A stretch of DNA of 64,000 nucleotides from Candidatus Edwardsiibacteriota bacterium (GTDB taxonomy: Bacteria > Edwardsbacteria > AC1 > EtOH8): NCBI GenBank assembly GCA_020053305.1, contig JAGVNJ010000070.1:1-64000 (forward strand). Direction: 5' to 3'. Under the pieces are notes generated by a model. That model ran no database searches and was not told the origin of the DNA. It saw nothing but the letters and a program-made list of their open reading frames with translations. Below are positions 27,552 through 37,619 of the stretch, in pieces (the stretch's first letter is position 1; every line of letters starts with the position of its first letter). Position numbers and translations under genes: made by a program.

Positions 27552-28477
27552 AATCCAATGCCCAGGGAAAATCGGTGGGAGGTGCCAAGGTCATAAAGGC
27601 TAGGAACGAAGGCATAGTCAAAATCGTAGCTGCGCCACCGGCAACCCATGCCCAGGCTGTAGGTCTCGGTATCATGGCCGGTCTTATATCCCGTTCGGAG
27701 GGCCAGTTGATCCCTCCATAAAAACTCGCCGCCCCATCTGGACTGCCACCCTCCATCGATCGGTTTGGCAACGTCGGTCGCCGCAGTGAATCTGCCGTTA
27801 TAAACGATCCACGGTAGTTTATAGGCTGCTCCCAGTTTGAAGGTGGTGGGCTGCTTAAAAAGGTTGCCGGCCATCTGCATTCTGGGCCCGATATTGTCGG
27901 CCGTGCCGGCCAGAGAAAGATTCCCCTTAAGGAGGTTGAAATTTAGCCCGGCCTGAAGGCTGTGCCCGTATGCCGAGTTCAGATAGATTTTCTCGTACAG
28001 CCGCCGGTAGGACACCCCTACGGACAACAGCGATGACGGAACAAAGGCATACGACAGACTGCCGAAGAAATCATAGGCGTTGTAGTAATCCAACGGCTCC
28101 AGACTGGGAATGTTTTCCCGAAGTGGTATATCGCCGGCCGACAACAGCCGGCCGCCTAAGCCCAGGCGGTGTTTGCCGAATCCGGTGGCGTAATATATCT
28201 CGTCCACCGAGGTCTGGGCTATCCAGGCGTTATGCTGAAAATGGAACGAATTCTTCAGGGGCATCTGGGCCAGCCGGGCCGGATTCCAGTAGCAGGCCGT
28301 GGCATCGTTCACCAGGGCGATCCCGGCTTCGGCCATCCCGGCGGCCCTGGCCCCGGCCCCGATCTTTAGGAACGCCATGGCCGTGCTCCCGGCCAGGGGG
28401 TACACCTCCGCCAAAGCGCTGTTGGCGGCTATAAAGACAAACAGAGCAACAAACAGGCGGCTCAGGTATCGTATCAT
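27548..28477 (-). CDS. PorV/PorQ-like outer-membrane protein
   Basis: STAMAFLKIGAGARAAGMAEAGIALVNDATACYWNPARLAQM...GGRLLSAGDIPLRE. Confidence 0.78.
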   Translation of the reverse strand: MIRYLSRLFVALFVFIAANSALAEVYPLAGSTAMAFLKIGAGARAAGMAEAGIALVNDATACYWNPARLAQMPLKNSFHFQHNAWIAQTSVDEIYYATGFGKHRLGLGGRLLSAGDIPLRENIPSLEPLDYYNAYDFFGSLSYAFVPSSLLSVGVSYRRLYEKIYLNSAYGHSLQAGLNFNLLKGNLSLAGTADNIGPRMQMAGNLFKQPTTFKLGAAYKLPWIVYNGRFTAATDVAKPIDGGWQSRWGGEFLWRDQLALRTGYKTGHDTETYSLGMGCRWRSYDFDYAFVPSLYDLGTSHRFSLGIGF

Positions 28478-28574
28478 GACAGCCTCGTAAAAAACTTTTC
28501 GGTTAGATGGTGATTACCGACCTTGATTCTTCCGCTACAATGCTCCTTCTAAAAATAACCCAAAAGCTTGTTTT

Positions 28575-29021
28575 CTAAAACCGCCGGTTCCAGGGGTAGG
28601 TGTTGTATGAGTATGGGTCCGCCTGGTTATACTGGAATTCTATCAGGAAGCTCTTGTTGGGCTGGTATTTCATGCCGAACGATGGCAGGAACATTCCCTG
28701 ATTATTAGTGCCGCTCTGCAGAGAGGACAGGCTGTTGAACTGGTTCGGGGTGAAGCGATAGGCCAGGTCCAGGTTCAGCTCCAGTTTATCGGTCAGTTTA
28801 TAGCTCATGGAGTTGCAGTAGACATTGCTTACCAGGCTGCCCTTATTGGTGCCCAGATAGCTCATGGAAAAGCTTTGCTTCATGGTAAGCCGGCTCAGGT
28901 CCATAAAATTATTGTCGAACAAGCTGTTGTATGACGGAACAGCGATCCCGTTGTAGGGCTGGGCCGAAGCCAGGCCGACAACCAAGCAAACAAGCATTAC
29001 GACGGAAACTGATTTTCTCAT
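28575..29021 (-). CDS. Small secreted/outer-membrane hypothetical protein
   Basis: Signal peptide followed by short beta-rich sequence. Confidence 0.5.
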   Translation of the reverse strand: MRKSVSVVMLVCLVVGLASAQPYNGIAVPSYNSLFDNNFMDLSRLTMKQSFSMSYLGTNKGSLVSNVYCNSMSYKLTDKLELNLDLAYRFTPNQFNSLSSLQSGTNNQGMFLPSFGMKYQPNKSFLIEFQYNQADPYSYNTYPWNRRF

Positions 29022-29290
29022 TTCTTCCCTCCCTCGCTGGTGGTGCTTTTATTTTCGGTTTTGGCCGGGGAGACGCCGGCCTCTGATTTGGCCTGCTTCC
29101 GGTACTCGCTGCTGCGGTTATCGGTGATGTAAAACCCTGATCCCTTGAACAACAGTCCTGCCCCAGCGCCCAGCAGCCGCTCCACTTTGCCTCCGCATTT
29201 GGGGCACTTCTTCAAAGGATTGTCCTTTATGGATTGGAACTGCTCAAAACGGTGATTGCATAAACTGCATTCATATTCGTAGGTAGGCAT
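29018..29290 (-). CDS. FmdB-family zinc-ribbon protein
   Basis: MPTYEYECSLCNHRFEQFQSIKDNPLKKCPKCGGKVERLLGAGAGLLFKGSGFY. Confidence 0.93.
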   Translation of the reverse strand: MPTYEYECSLCNHRFEQFQSIKDNPLKKCPKCGGKVERLLGAGAGLLFKGSGFYITDNRSSEYRKQAKSEAGVSPAKTENKSTTSEGGKK

Positions 29291-29313
29291 AAAACTCCAG
29301 ATGTTATCTTATA

Positions 29314-29342
29314 AGTATACTCACTAAAATGCCTTATGTCAA
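29314..29342 (-). promoter_or_regulatory. sigma70 promoter TTGACA-N17-TATACT upstream of FmdB-like gene
   Basis: Hexamers at 29337-29342 and 29314-29319. Confidence 0.7.
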
Positions 29343-29352
29343 TACAAAATCA

Positions 29353-32300
29353 TCATTTTATCATCACCATGCGGCGGACCAGCGACCTTCCGGATATCGA
29401 AAGGCGAACAAAATATATACCCCCGGAGAGACCCCTGCCATTAAAATCCTTCCCATCCCAGATAGCATTATAACTTCCCGGCTGGAACATGCCCGAGGTC
29501 AGGATTTTTATCCTCTGGCCCAACACATTATAGACCGACAATTCGATGGGTGATCTCTGTTTCAACTGGAAGCTTATCTGGGTTGACCCGGCAAACGGGT
29601 TGGGCCGATTGGGCAGCAACCTGTCGGTAGAAAGAAGCGCCGGCTGTCCTCCCGTCACTCCGGCTGGAGCCGGACCTACAAAGACATCATCAATGAACCA
29701 CCCCTGCGACCTGATCCCCGGCCCGGCGCTGTCCACATAGGCTATGAACCTCAATTGCAGGGCTTCGCCCGGATCGTACTTGGACAGGTCATATCTTCTT
29801 TTTTCCCACTGCCCGGATGACCCGGCCAGCAGGTCCAACAGCCTGGTCCCGAACGAGCCGGACAATTCTATGAAGCCGTAACCCCACTCGGGAATGAAAT
29901 CGTACCACTGCCAGAAACTTAGCTGGTGGTTTTCTCCCACCAGAAATGGCCGACTAAGCAGGGTATCCACCGCCCGGTAAGGAGCCAGCCCCTCCGGCTC
30001 GATTCCGAAATACCAGCTGTTGGCCGGAGAAAAATTCCTATAGGAGCTTATATGCCAATAACTGGAATCCGCCACCAGCCAGCTGCCGTCGCCCGACTCT
30101 ATTTGATCGTCAAGCCCTGCCGCCCCCACCGTCAAGGTCAACGAATCGGAAAAATATCCCCCGGCATAGAAGCCCTGGATCAAGAGCCTTGGGAAATAGT
30201 TGGTATCCGGCGCCAGCGAATCTACTTTAAGGATGAATCCTGCCGTAGCGGACGAATCCGGCGCCAGCCAAATCAGGCTGTCAGAAGGCTGCAATATATC
30301 GATCAAGGGGTCGGCGGTGCTCAGGCTGAAAGCGCCTTGGTTTAGAGCCGCATGGCCGGTGTTTTTCAAAGACACCGATAGGGAAAAGGTCTCTCCCGGT
30401 TCGATTATTTTATTGCCGTTGCCCAAAAGGCTGTCGTCAGTTATATGATACAAATACTTCAGGGTAGGAGCCGAGAGCACCTGCCCGAGTTGGTAACGCC
30501 AGTTGTTCCCGGCGGAATCGATGAGATCAACATCGAACCGGGCGATATCTCCGTCGCGGCATAATGAGTCGATAGAAATCTCCGGAGAACCGCTGGTCCA
30601 GAGGCTGTCGCCCGGCAGTAGCCCGGAGATATCTGCCAGGCTGTCGGTCACTGCCGAGTTGCTGTCCGTTGACCTCAAGATAGCCCTGGCATTTTGTCCG
30701 GAGGATAATGTTCCGTTATTTCTGATTAAAAGCTCCAGGGTGCCGGATTCGCCGGGTCCGGCCAGGCCGTCGCCGTTGCCCGAGATCTCGGCCCACCTTT
30801 GCCCGGCATACGATAAACTGGGGCCCGGCGTAACTATCTTCAAATCCTTCTGCAGTGGAATACAGTTCGCCGTCCAAGCAGAGAGCACCGCATCCTGCGG
30901 CAGGGCCGCAAATCCCGACAACGTCGCCTGTCCGGCCCGATCGGTGACCGATCTTATGTATGTCGAATCGATATACAAGGTAAGAACAACACCACCGGCC
31001 GGCTGATTGTTCCTTAGCACACTCACCGAAAGCCCAATGGGTCCGGTATTGATGCTGTCGGGGCAGGCCATCTGCAGGCTCTCCGGAGCGGAGGTCCATA
31101 CCGCCAGGGTGGGATCGCCCAGCAGGTTCAGGTTATAGTTGACCCAGCGAAAATATCCGTCGGCCTGGGACAAAGGGATCATATCGGCCTTGGAAAATCC
31201 CACCGCCTGCCCCAGGCTGGGCGCCTGTTGGATCAGCAGCTGATCGAAGAAAGTATTGTCGTAAAGATCAGACGGGCTGTAACCCGGGAATCCCGGAAAA
31301 TACCAACCGTAGCGGGAATTTCCAATGAAAGCCAGCCCCCCGCCCTGCGGGTTGTTGACGAAATGCTCGGCGATGCAGTTGGAATCAAAGCCGGCCGCCT
31401 GGCAGCCCAGCGAATAGAGGATCCCCCACTTCCCCGGATTGTTGAGGGTGTCCATCAGGGTGGTGTCCAGCCAGCCGTCCCCCCCCTGCATCACCTTGAA
31501 CCCGGAGTGGCCGTTGTGGTTTATCAGATGGAGTCCGTTATTGACCGACTGGATTATGCTGGCCGGGTTTTCATTGCCGGCTGATTGATAAAGCTTCTCC
31601 ACCGGCCGGAAGTAATCGGTCATATAATCACGCTCCACCATATCCTTGCCCAGGGCGGCATCGGTGCCGGCATCCAGGTAGGAGGCCCAAAACGAGGTTC
31701 TGGACAGATAACCGGGCGGAGGATTCTTTTCGTAGGTCAATACCTTGTCAACAAAGGTCCCAGCCTGTTCTATGCTGCCGACCGTTGCCCGGCCCACCGA
31801 GATATCGGGATACATATCCACGCTGTCGGCCGGCTCGCCGAAAATGCCATTGTCGTTCAGGTCCCAGCTGCCGTCCAAATCGCTGTAGTAGAGATCGCAG
31901 ATCAGGCTGTCCAGCCCCGGCTTGCCGGTAAGTTCCTCGTAGCCGCTATGCATGGCAAAAGCGGTGCGGGCCGGGATAATTCCGTAATCTCCGCCCAGCA
32001 GCAGGTGGCTGATCCCGTAATTTGCATGCTGTTCGATAACGAAGCTGCGCAATTTCTCCTGTTGATCTCGGCCGGGATATTTGGGATAGACGGTATCCGC
32101 CGCAGCCACTTTTGTCCTGATGCCCTTTTGGTTCTTCCATTGAGCCAATCGCTGAAAAACGGTATCATACTGAGCCGCGGTTATTATCAGCAGATCGTAC
32201 TCGGGGCTTTTCGGGTTTGCCGCCGCAGGATAATTGAGGACAACAGATTCATAGTTCGCGGCAGCTCTTGAAACCCACGGGCCGCCATGTTTGGACATTC

Positions 32301-32835
32301 TTGCCTTCTTGGAATAATCCAGGTCATATTCAATTATGACCTCCATATCCTGAAGCATTTTCAGCTTCCCACCCAGCGGTTGGTAGCTGAAGGGGCAGAC
32401 CACCAGACTCAACAGGTTATAACCGCTGAAATTTCCCTGATGCCGGCTGATCACCGGGTCGGCCGGATAATCACTGCCGGAATTGTAGATCAGGGTATCC
32501 TTGATGAACCCCAGCAGGGCATTCTGGGAGATCGGCTGGTATCTCTGGGCCGGGATGATATTGTAACTACCGGGAAGCTCCCTAAAAGCATCATTGATTT
32601 TTACTGATCTGACAATGGCCTGCGGCGGCAGTAAAAGCGTGACCGTTTTTATCGGCAGCCATGGGGCCCCGGGCTTACCGTAATTTGCCAGGCCGATACA
32701 TTTGATCGTTTGATACTCCCCGGCTTTTCCAAAAACCGGGGACAGCCCCTGAAAGGATATTCGGTGGGTAATGGTTTCCCCCCTGGCTTGGGAAACTAGC
32801 AGCAGGATTGATACTATGGACAGGATTTTCTTCAT
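29353..32835 (-). CDS. Gingipain-like C25 cysteine peptidase with FlgD/T9SS-like C-terminus
   Basis: YDLLIITAAQYDTVFQRLAQWKNQKGIRTKV; NHNGHSG (His) and YSLGCQAAGFD (Cys); C-term NRPNPFAGSTQISFQL...GIYFVRLSISGRSLVRRMVMIK; start MKKILSIVS. Confidence 0.87.
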   Translation of the reverse strand: MKKILSIVSILLLVSQARGETITHRISFQGLSPVFGKAGEYQTIKCIGLANYGKPGAPWLPIKTVTLLLPPQAIVRSVKINDAFRELPGSYNIIPAQRYQPISQNALLGFIKDTLIYNSGSDYPADPVISRHQGNFSGYNLLSLVVCPFSYQPLGGKLKMLQDMEVIIEYDLDYSKKARMSKHGGPWVSRAAANYESVVLNYPAAANPKSPEYDLLIITAAQYDTVFQRLAQWKNQKGIRTKVAAADTVYPKYPGRDQQEKLRSFVIEQHANYGISHLLLGGDYGIIPARTAFAMHSGYEELTGKPGLDSLICDLYYSDLDGSWDLNDNGIFGEPADSVDMYPDISVGRATVGSIEQAGTFVDKVLTYEKNPPPGYLSRTSFWASYLDAGTDAALGKDMVERDYMTDYFRPVEKLYQSAGNENPASIIQSVNNGLHLINHNGHSGFKVMQGGDGWLDTTLMDTLNNPGKWGILYSLGCQAAGFDSNCIAEHFVNNPQGGGLAFIGNSRYGWYFPGFPGYSPSDLYDNTFFDQLLIQQAPSLGQAVGFSKADMIPLSQADGYFRWVNYNLNLLGDPTLAVWTSAPESLQMACPDSINTGPIGLSVSVLRNNQPAGGVVLTLYIDSTYIRSVTDRAGQATLSGFAALPQDAVLSAWTANCIPLQKDLKIVTPGPSLSYAGQRWAEISGNGDGLAGPGESGTLELLIRNNGTLSSGQNARAILRSTDSNSAVTDSLADISGLLPGDSLWTSGSPEISIDSLCRDGDIARFDVDLIDSAGNNWRYQLGQVLSAPTLKYLYHITDDSLLGNGNKIIEPGETFSLSVSLKNTGHAALNQGAFSLSTADPLIDILQPSDSLIWLAPDSSATAGFILKVDSLAPDTNYFPRLLIQGFYAGGYFSDSLTLTVGAAGLDDQIESGDGSWLVADSSYWHISSYRNFSPANSWYFGIEPEGLAPYRAVDTLLSRPFLVGENHQLSFWQWYDFIPEWGYGFIELSGSFGTRLLDLLAGSSGQWEKRRYDLSKYDPGEALQLRFIAYVDSAGPGIRSQGWFIDDVFVGPAPAGVTGGQPALLSTDRLLPNRPNPFAGSTQISFQLKQRSPIELSVYNVLGQRIKILTSGMFQPGSYNAIWDGKDFNGRGLSGGIYFVRLSISGRSLVRRMVMIK

Positions 32836-32857
32836 ATATTTTATCTGCATTTGTTAG

Positions 32858-32886
32858 AATATAACATCAAAAAGATGAGCTGTCAA
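32858..32886 (-). promoter_or_regulatory. sigma70 promoter TTGACA-N17-TATATT upstream of C25 peptidase
   Basis: Hexamers at 32881-32886 and 32858-32863. Confidence 0.65.
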
Positions 32887-32893
32887 TAGCATA

Positions 32894-32924
32894 AAGCCCG
32901 CCCCGCTTGATGCGGGACGGGCTT
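32894..32924 (-). terminator. Terminator of 32943..35180 gene
   Basis: AAGCCCGTCCCGC-atcaa-GCGGGGCGGGCTT + TATG on minus strand. Confidence 0.75.
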
Positions 32925-32942
32925 AGTCGGTTCATGTAACCA

Positions 32943-35180
32943 TCATCGGACAAGTATCATTTTTTTGGTGGCCGAATAATCGCCGGCCTGTAGCCGGTAT
33001 AAATATATGCCGTTGCCCAACTGGTTGTTCCTGTCATCCCGGCCGTCCCATTTGATATTATAATAGCCAGCATCCTTGCTCCCTTCGTCGAAACTCTTTA
33101 CTGCCTGTCCCAGGATATTGTATATTGTCATTGAAACCTTAGCCGGCTTAGGCAGTTGGTAGGAAATACTGGCAGCGTTCCTCACCGGATTGGGATGGTT
33201 CTGGGATAGCTTGAAAACCGCGGGCATCGGACGGTCTTGGGGATTGCCCTCTACTCCGGTCACATAGGTAAACGTATAGACCCCCCGATAAGTGTCGGAG
33301 TGGGTGATGTCACCGATGCTATAGCTGCCCGGCGATACGTTATAACCGATAACATTAGGAGCCCAAACGTTCCATCCGGTGGAGTTGCAGATATACAGGT
33401 TATAGGTTCCCGAATTGTTTACCTCGACGTTGGCTTGATAGCCATTGGGCCCTGCGCTATTGTCGCTAGCGCTCATCCAGTTTTGGGTGGCCGCGGGATA
33501 GCCCACCAGTGTCACCTCCACCCGGCAGTGGGCATAGTTGGCGATGAAATCCTTGCCTTGAATGGTGTCGTTCGCATTGACCGCCACATTCTGGTGCTGG
33601 CTGGGCTTGAACAGAAACCCGTTGCTCCAGGCGCCTACATTGTAGGTGTCGACGGTCACCGGAATTGAATAATACCCCGCGCCGTCTGGTTGGGCGTTTA
33701 TCCCGCTGCCGCCCGATAAAGGCCAGGCCTGAACATTGGTGTTGTTAAAATTGATGGCCTGGGCATCTCCGGCATCCTGGGTGATCTGGCCTTCTATAAA
33801 TTCGGTGGCCTGGGACAGGTTAAAGTCCAGCCCCGAGGCCGGGGGGTTCACCGGATAATATCCTGAAGGCTGGACTACCCATCCCGCAGGAATGGGGTAA
33901 TCTTCGTCCCAGTCCGTCAAGCTGACGCTGTATTGGCTCTCAACCCCGGAAACCGGAAGGGAATAATATCCGGTGCCGGCCTGGCTGATGACGCTGTTGT
34001 ACATCTGATAATCGTTAGACCAGGCCATCACCCGGTACTGGTTGGTCGGCGCCCCACCGTTCTCGGTAATGGCGCCCGTCACCAGTTCGTCAGCCGGATA
34101 GATGACGAAATTCTCCACCAACTCCCCGGCCCCCACCGGATAAAGGTTCTGGCGGCTGTTCGGCTGCATGTAATCGCTACGATCCCACCACAAACCCAGC
34201 TGCCAGGCTCCGCTGTCAGCGGCGGCAAAGAAGAACTGGTAATGGCCGCCCTGGGTGGTGGTTGATTTATCCCTCCCGCCCGGTCCTTGACACCAGACAT
34301 ACGGCTCGAAGGGCAGGCCGCCGCCGCCATACTGGGTAACATCGCCGGTGATGCTGTCCGTGGCTATCTGGTAATAGAAATCCACGCCGGAGTGATCTCC
34401 GGCGGTAACCATGATCTGGGTGTTCGGCGGCGCCACGTAGAAATCGGAGGCCCCGGCCAAATCCTGCAGCCCCCCGACCCCCCAATTTTCATTCTGATAG
34501 GCGTTATCGAAGTTGATGGTGTAGTTGCCATACTGGTCGGTGATGGCCGCCCAGAATACCTCGTGCTGACCCTCCAAATCGGCCTCCACCCACAGCCCGG
34601 CTTGCAGGGCGCTGTCGCCCGGCACGTGAACATGGCCGGAGACCGTGGCCCAGGGCGATACCATCGGCGTTACCCGCACCGAATCAAAGGCCGAGCTGCC
34701 GTCCACCAAACTGACGGCCTTAAACCAGTATAAAGCCGGGGCAAAGCCGTTTTTAATCGCGTTAACGATTTCATTATCGGAGACGGCCGTGGTGTCGGGC
34801 AGGCCTTGATGGCCAATGGTATCGCCGTTGGCCACCGAGTAGCCGCCGAAATACTGGTCTTGATTGGCGCCGGTGCTGTCAAACAGACCGTTGTGGTTGG
34901 TGTCGATCCATATCTCCCATTGCAGGGTGTCGTTGGTCAGACAATTGGCCGCCCAGGTTAATATTTCGCCCTGCGGTGAAACATGGGTTGGCGCGCCGTT
35001 GGTGGTGAACCAGACCGAACTTACCGTTTTACCGACAGACCCAGGGGTCCGGAAGGCTGCTGTGGGAACATACCGGAGCCATGACGCTTTTTTGCCGTGA
35101 TCAGGCGCCCTATAGCCCGATCCATATACCATAGGTATACTCACCAAAGCAAGCCAAAGCACCAAACATGTTCTTTTCAT
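32943..35180 (-). CDS. Large secreted protein with FlgD/T9SS-like C-terminus
   Basis: Signal peptide; C-term LSQNHPNPVRNAASISYQLPKPAKVSMTIYNILGQAVKSF...GIYLYRLQAGDYSATKKMILVR. Confidence 0.78.
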   Translation of the reverse strand: MKRTCLVLWLALVSIPMVYGSGYRAPDHGKKASWLRYVPTAAFRTPGSVGKTVSSVWFTTNGAPTHVSPQGEILTWAANCLTNDTLQWEIWIDTNHNGLFDSTGANQDQYFGGYSVANGDTIGHQGLPDTTAVSDNEIVNAIKNGFAPALYWFKAVSLVDGSSAFDSVRVTPMVSPWATVSGHVHVPGDSALQAGLWVEADLEGQHEVFWAAITDQYGNYTINFDNAYQNENWGVGGLQDLAGASDFYVAPPNTQIMVTAGDHSGVDFYYQIATDSITGDVTQYGGGGLPFEPYVWCQGPGGRDKSTTTQGGHYQFFFAAADSGAWQLGLWWDRSDYMQPNSRQNLYPVGAGELVENFVIYPADELVTGAITENGGAPTNQYRVMAWSNDYQMYNSVISQAGTGYYSLPVSGVESQYSVSLTDWDEDYPIPAGWVVQPSGYYPVNPPASGLDFNLSQATEFIEGQITQDAGDAQAINFNNTNVQAWPLSGGSGINAQPDGAGYYSIPVTVDTYNVGAWSNGFLFKPSQHQNVAVNANDTIQGKDFIANYAHCRVEVTLVGYPAATQNWMSASDNSAGPNGYQANVEVNNSGTYNLYICNSTGWNVWAPNVIGYNVSPGSYSIGDITHSDTYRGVYTFTYVTGVEGNPQDRPMPAVFKLSQNHPNPVRNAASISYQLPKPAKVSMTIYNILGQAVKSFDEGSKDAGYYNIKWDGRDDRNNQLGNGIYLYRLQAGDYSATKKMILVR

Positions 35181-35210
35181 AACGCTCCTGTTTAATTGTT
35201 ATTTACGCTG

Positions 35211-35239
35211 AGTTTATCACTGTTCCGAATAATTGTCAA
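35211..35239 (-). promoter_or_regulatory. sigma70-like promoter TTGACA-N17-TAAACT
   Basis: Upstream of 32943..35180. Confidence 0.5.
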
Positions 35240-35248
35240 GGCAATAAA

Positions 35249-35274
35249 AAGAACCGGCGTCTATTCCGGTTCTT
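35249..35274 (-). terminator. Terminator downstream of pnp
   Basis: AAGAACCGG...CCGGTTCTT with T-tract on minus strand. Confidence 0.8.
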
Positions 35275-35284
35275 TTATACATTC

Positions 35285-37375
35285 CTACATTGCCTGTTTT
35301 CTTGACAGGCTGACCTTGCCCGTCTCGGAATCTATCTTGATCAGCTTGACCATTATCTGTTGGCCCTCCTGAACCACGTCCTCCGCTTTCTCCACCCGTT
35401 TTTTATCCAATTCGGAGATGTGGACCAGGCCTTCCTGGCCGGGCATGAACTCCACAAAAGCCCCGAAATTCATGATCTTGACCACCTTGGCCTGGTAGAT
35501 CTTTCCTATCTCCGGCTCGGCTGTCATCCACTTGATCTTCTCGTAGCAGGCCTCGGCCCCCGCAACCCCGGCCGCTCCCACCGAGGCCACGCAGACCCGC
35601 CCGGAGTTGTCGTCATCGATGTCTATCTTGACCCCGAACTCCTCCTGCAGGGCCCGGATGCTCTTGCCGCCGGGGCCGATGATCATGCCGATCTTGTCCG
35701 GCGGGATCATCAGGCTGAGAATCCGCGGGGCATACGGAGAAAGCTCGGTCCGGGGTTGATCCATGGTCTGGGTCATGATGTCCAGAATATGCATCCGCCC
35801 CTGGTGGGCCTGGGTCAGAGCCTTCTGCAGGATATCCTTGGTGAGCCCCTGGACCTTGATGTCCAGCTGCAGGGCGGTGATGCCCTCCCTGGTGCCGGCC
35901 ACCTTGAAGTCCATGTCTCCCAGATGATCCTCCAGGCCCATGATGTCGGAAAGAACGGCCACCTGGTCCTTTTCCATGACCAGCCCCATGGCGATGCCGG
36001 CCACCGGCGACTTGATGGGCACTCCGGCGTCCATCAGCGACAGCGACGCGCCGCACACCGAGGCCATCGAGGAGGAGCCGTTGGATTCCAGGATTTCCGA
36101 CACCACCCTGACGGTGTAGGGAAACCGGTCCTCGGCCGGGATCATGGGAGCCACTGCCCTCTCGGCCAGCGCGCCGTGTCCTATCTCCCGGCGGCCCGGG
36201 CCCCGGATGGGTTTGACCTCTCCCACCGAGAACGGCGGGAAGTTATAATGCAGCATGTAGCTTTTGGTATATTCGCCCTCCAGGTCCTCTATCCGTTGCC
36301 CGTCGGAGGCGGTCCCCAGGGTGGTCACCGCCAGGCTCTGGGTCTCGCCCCGGGTGAACAGGGCCGAGCCGTGGGTCCGGGGCAGCACCCCCACCTCGCA
36401 GGTTATGGGGCGGATATCGGTCAGGCCCCGGCCGTCGGCCCGTTTGCCCTCCTTCAGGATTCTCTCCCTCAGGTCCTGGCTCTGGATATCCTCGATCAGC
36501 GACTTGATGGTCTTCTCGGATTCCGGATAAGTTTCTTTCAAAGATTCGATGGCCTCGGCGGCCAGTTGCTTGACGGCATCCTGGCGGACCTCCTTTTGCG
36601 GCAGGATATTGGCCGCCCGGACCTTGTTCAGGGTCAGCTCCCGGACCTTCTCTATCAGGGCCTGGTCCTTCTCCGGCGCGGTGACGACCAGCTTGGGTTT
36701 TCCGCATTTTTTGACCAATTCATCCTGCATCTCCACGATCTGTTTGATATACTGGTGGCCGAACTCTATGGCGGCCACGATCTCGTCCTCCGAGACCTCC
36801 CGGGCGCCGGCCTCCACCATGGTGATGGAATCGCGGCTGCCGGCAATGACGATATCCAGCCGGCTTTCCTGCAGCTGCTGGAAAGTGGGATTGATCACAT
36901 ACTGGCCGTTTATCAGCCCCACCCTGACCGATCCGATGGGCCCGAGGAAGGGGACCTCGGAGATGGACAGGGCCGCCGAGGCCCCGATCATTCCCAGTAT
37001 GTCGGAATCGTTCTCCTGGTCGGCCGAAAGTATCAGCGCAAAGACCTGCACTTCGTTCCTGAAATCCTGCGGAAACAGCGGGCGGATCGGCCGGTCGATC
37101 AGCCGGGCCGAAAGGATCTCCTTTTCCCGGGGCCGGCCCTCCCTCTTGAAGAAGCCGCCCGGTATCCTGCCGACGGCATAGGCCTGCTCCCGGTATTCCA
37201 CGGACAGGGGAAAGAAATCTATCCCCTCCCGGGGCTTATCGGCCCCCACTGCGGTCACCAGCACCACGGTGTCGCCGTAGCGCACCGTCACCGAACCGCC
37301 GGCCTGTTTGGCCATCCGGCCGGTCTCGATTATCAGTTTGCGTCCCCCCAGTTCCAGTTCCTGTACTTGTACCAT
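35285..37375 (-). CDS. pnp: Polyribonucleotide nucleotidyltransferase (PNPase)
   Basis: VRYGDTVVLVTAVG; FFKREGRPREKEILSARLIDRPIRPLFP; KH domain IIGPGGKSIRALQ; S1 domain; start MVQVQELELG. Confidence 0.97.
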   Translation of the reverse strand: MVQVQELELGGRKLIIETGRMAKQAGGSVTVRYGDTVVLVTAVGADKPREGIDFFPLSVEYREQAYAVGRIPGGFFKREGRPREKEILSARLIDRPIRPLFPQDFRNEVQVFALILSADQENDSDILGMIGASAALSISEVPFLGPIGSVRVGLINGQYVINPTFQQLQESRLDIVIAGSRDSITMVEAGAREVSEDEIVAAIEFGHQYIKQIVEMQDELVKKCGKPKLVVTAPEKDQALIEKVRELTLNKVRAANILPQKEVRQDAVKQLAAEAIESLKETYPESEKTIKSLIEDIQSQDLRERILKEGKRADGRGLTDIRPITCEVGVLPRTHGSALFTRGETQSLAVTTLGTASDGQRIEDLEGEYTKSYMLHYNFPPFSVGEVKPIRGPGRREIGHGALAERAVAPMIPAEDRFPYTVRVVSEILESNGSSSMASVCGASLSLMDAGVPIKSPVAGIAMGLVMEKDQVAVLSDIMGLEDHLGDMDFKVAGTREGITALQLDIKVQGLTKDILQKALTQAHQGRMHILDIMTQTMDQPRTELSPYAPRILSLMIPPDKIGMIIGPGGKSIRALQEEFGVKIDIDDDNSGRVCVASVGAAGVAGAEACYEKIKWMTAEPEIGKIYQAKVVKIMNFGAFVEFMPGQEGLVHISELDKKRVEKAEDVVQEGQQIMVKLIKIDSETGKVSLSRKQAM

Positions 37376-37619
37376 TTTTTCCTTCCTGCCCCGCACCTCT
37401 GCGGGACCTTCCCCGCTTTTCGGGGGAAATTGATTGTTGATTGGAGCGAATCACAGCAGGTCTTGCCGTACCTTGTCGGACCGGAATGGTCCGGGTTGTT
37501 TCGCGTGTTTCGCAGGCAAAAAAACCTGCTGATACCTGCTCCGGGGTATTACTTGCCGTCCGGTTTACGCCGATCAGGGGCGATTACGATCGCCCCTGTT
37601 GATTATCAAGCCCGGACAA
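37376..37619 (-). promoter_or_regulatory. Structured rpsO-pnp intercistronic region
   Basis: Minus strand contains CAGGGGCGAT-cgta-ATCGCCCCTG, GCAGG-ttttttg-CCTGC and GGACC-attcc-GGTCC hairpins. Confidence 0.5.
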
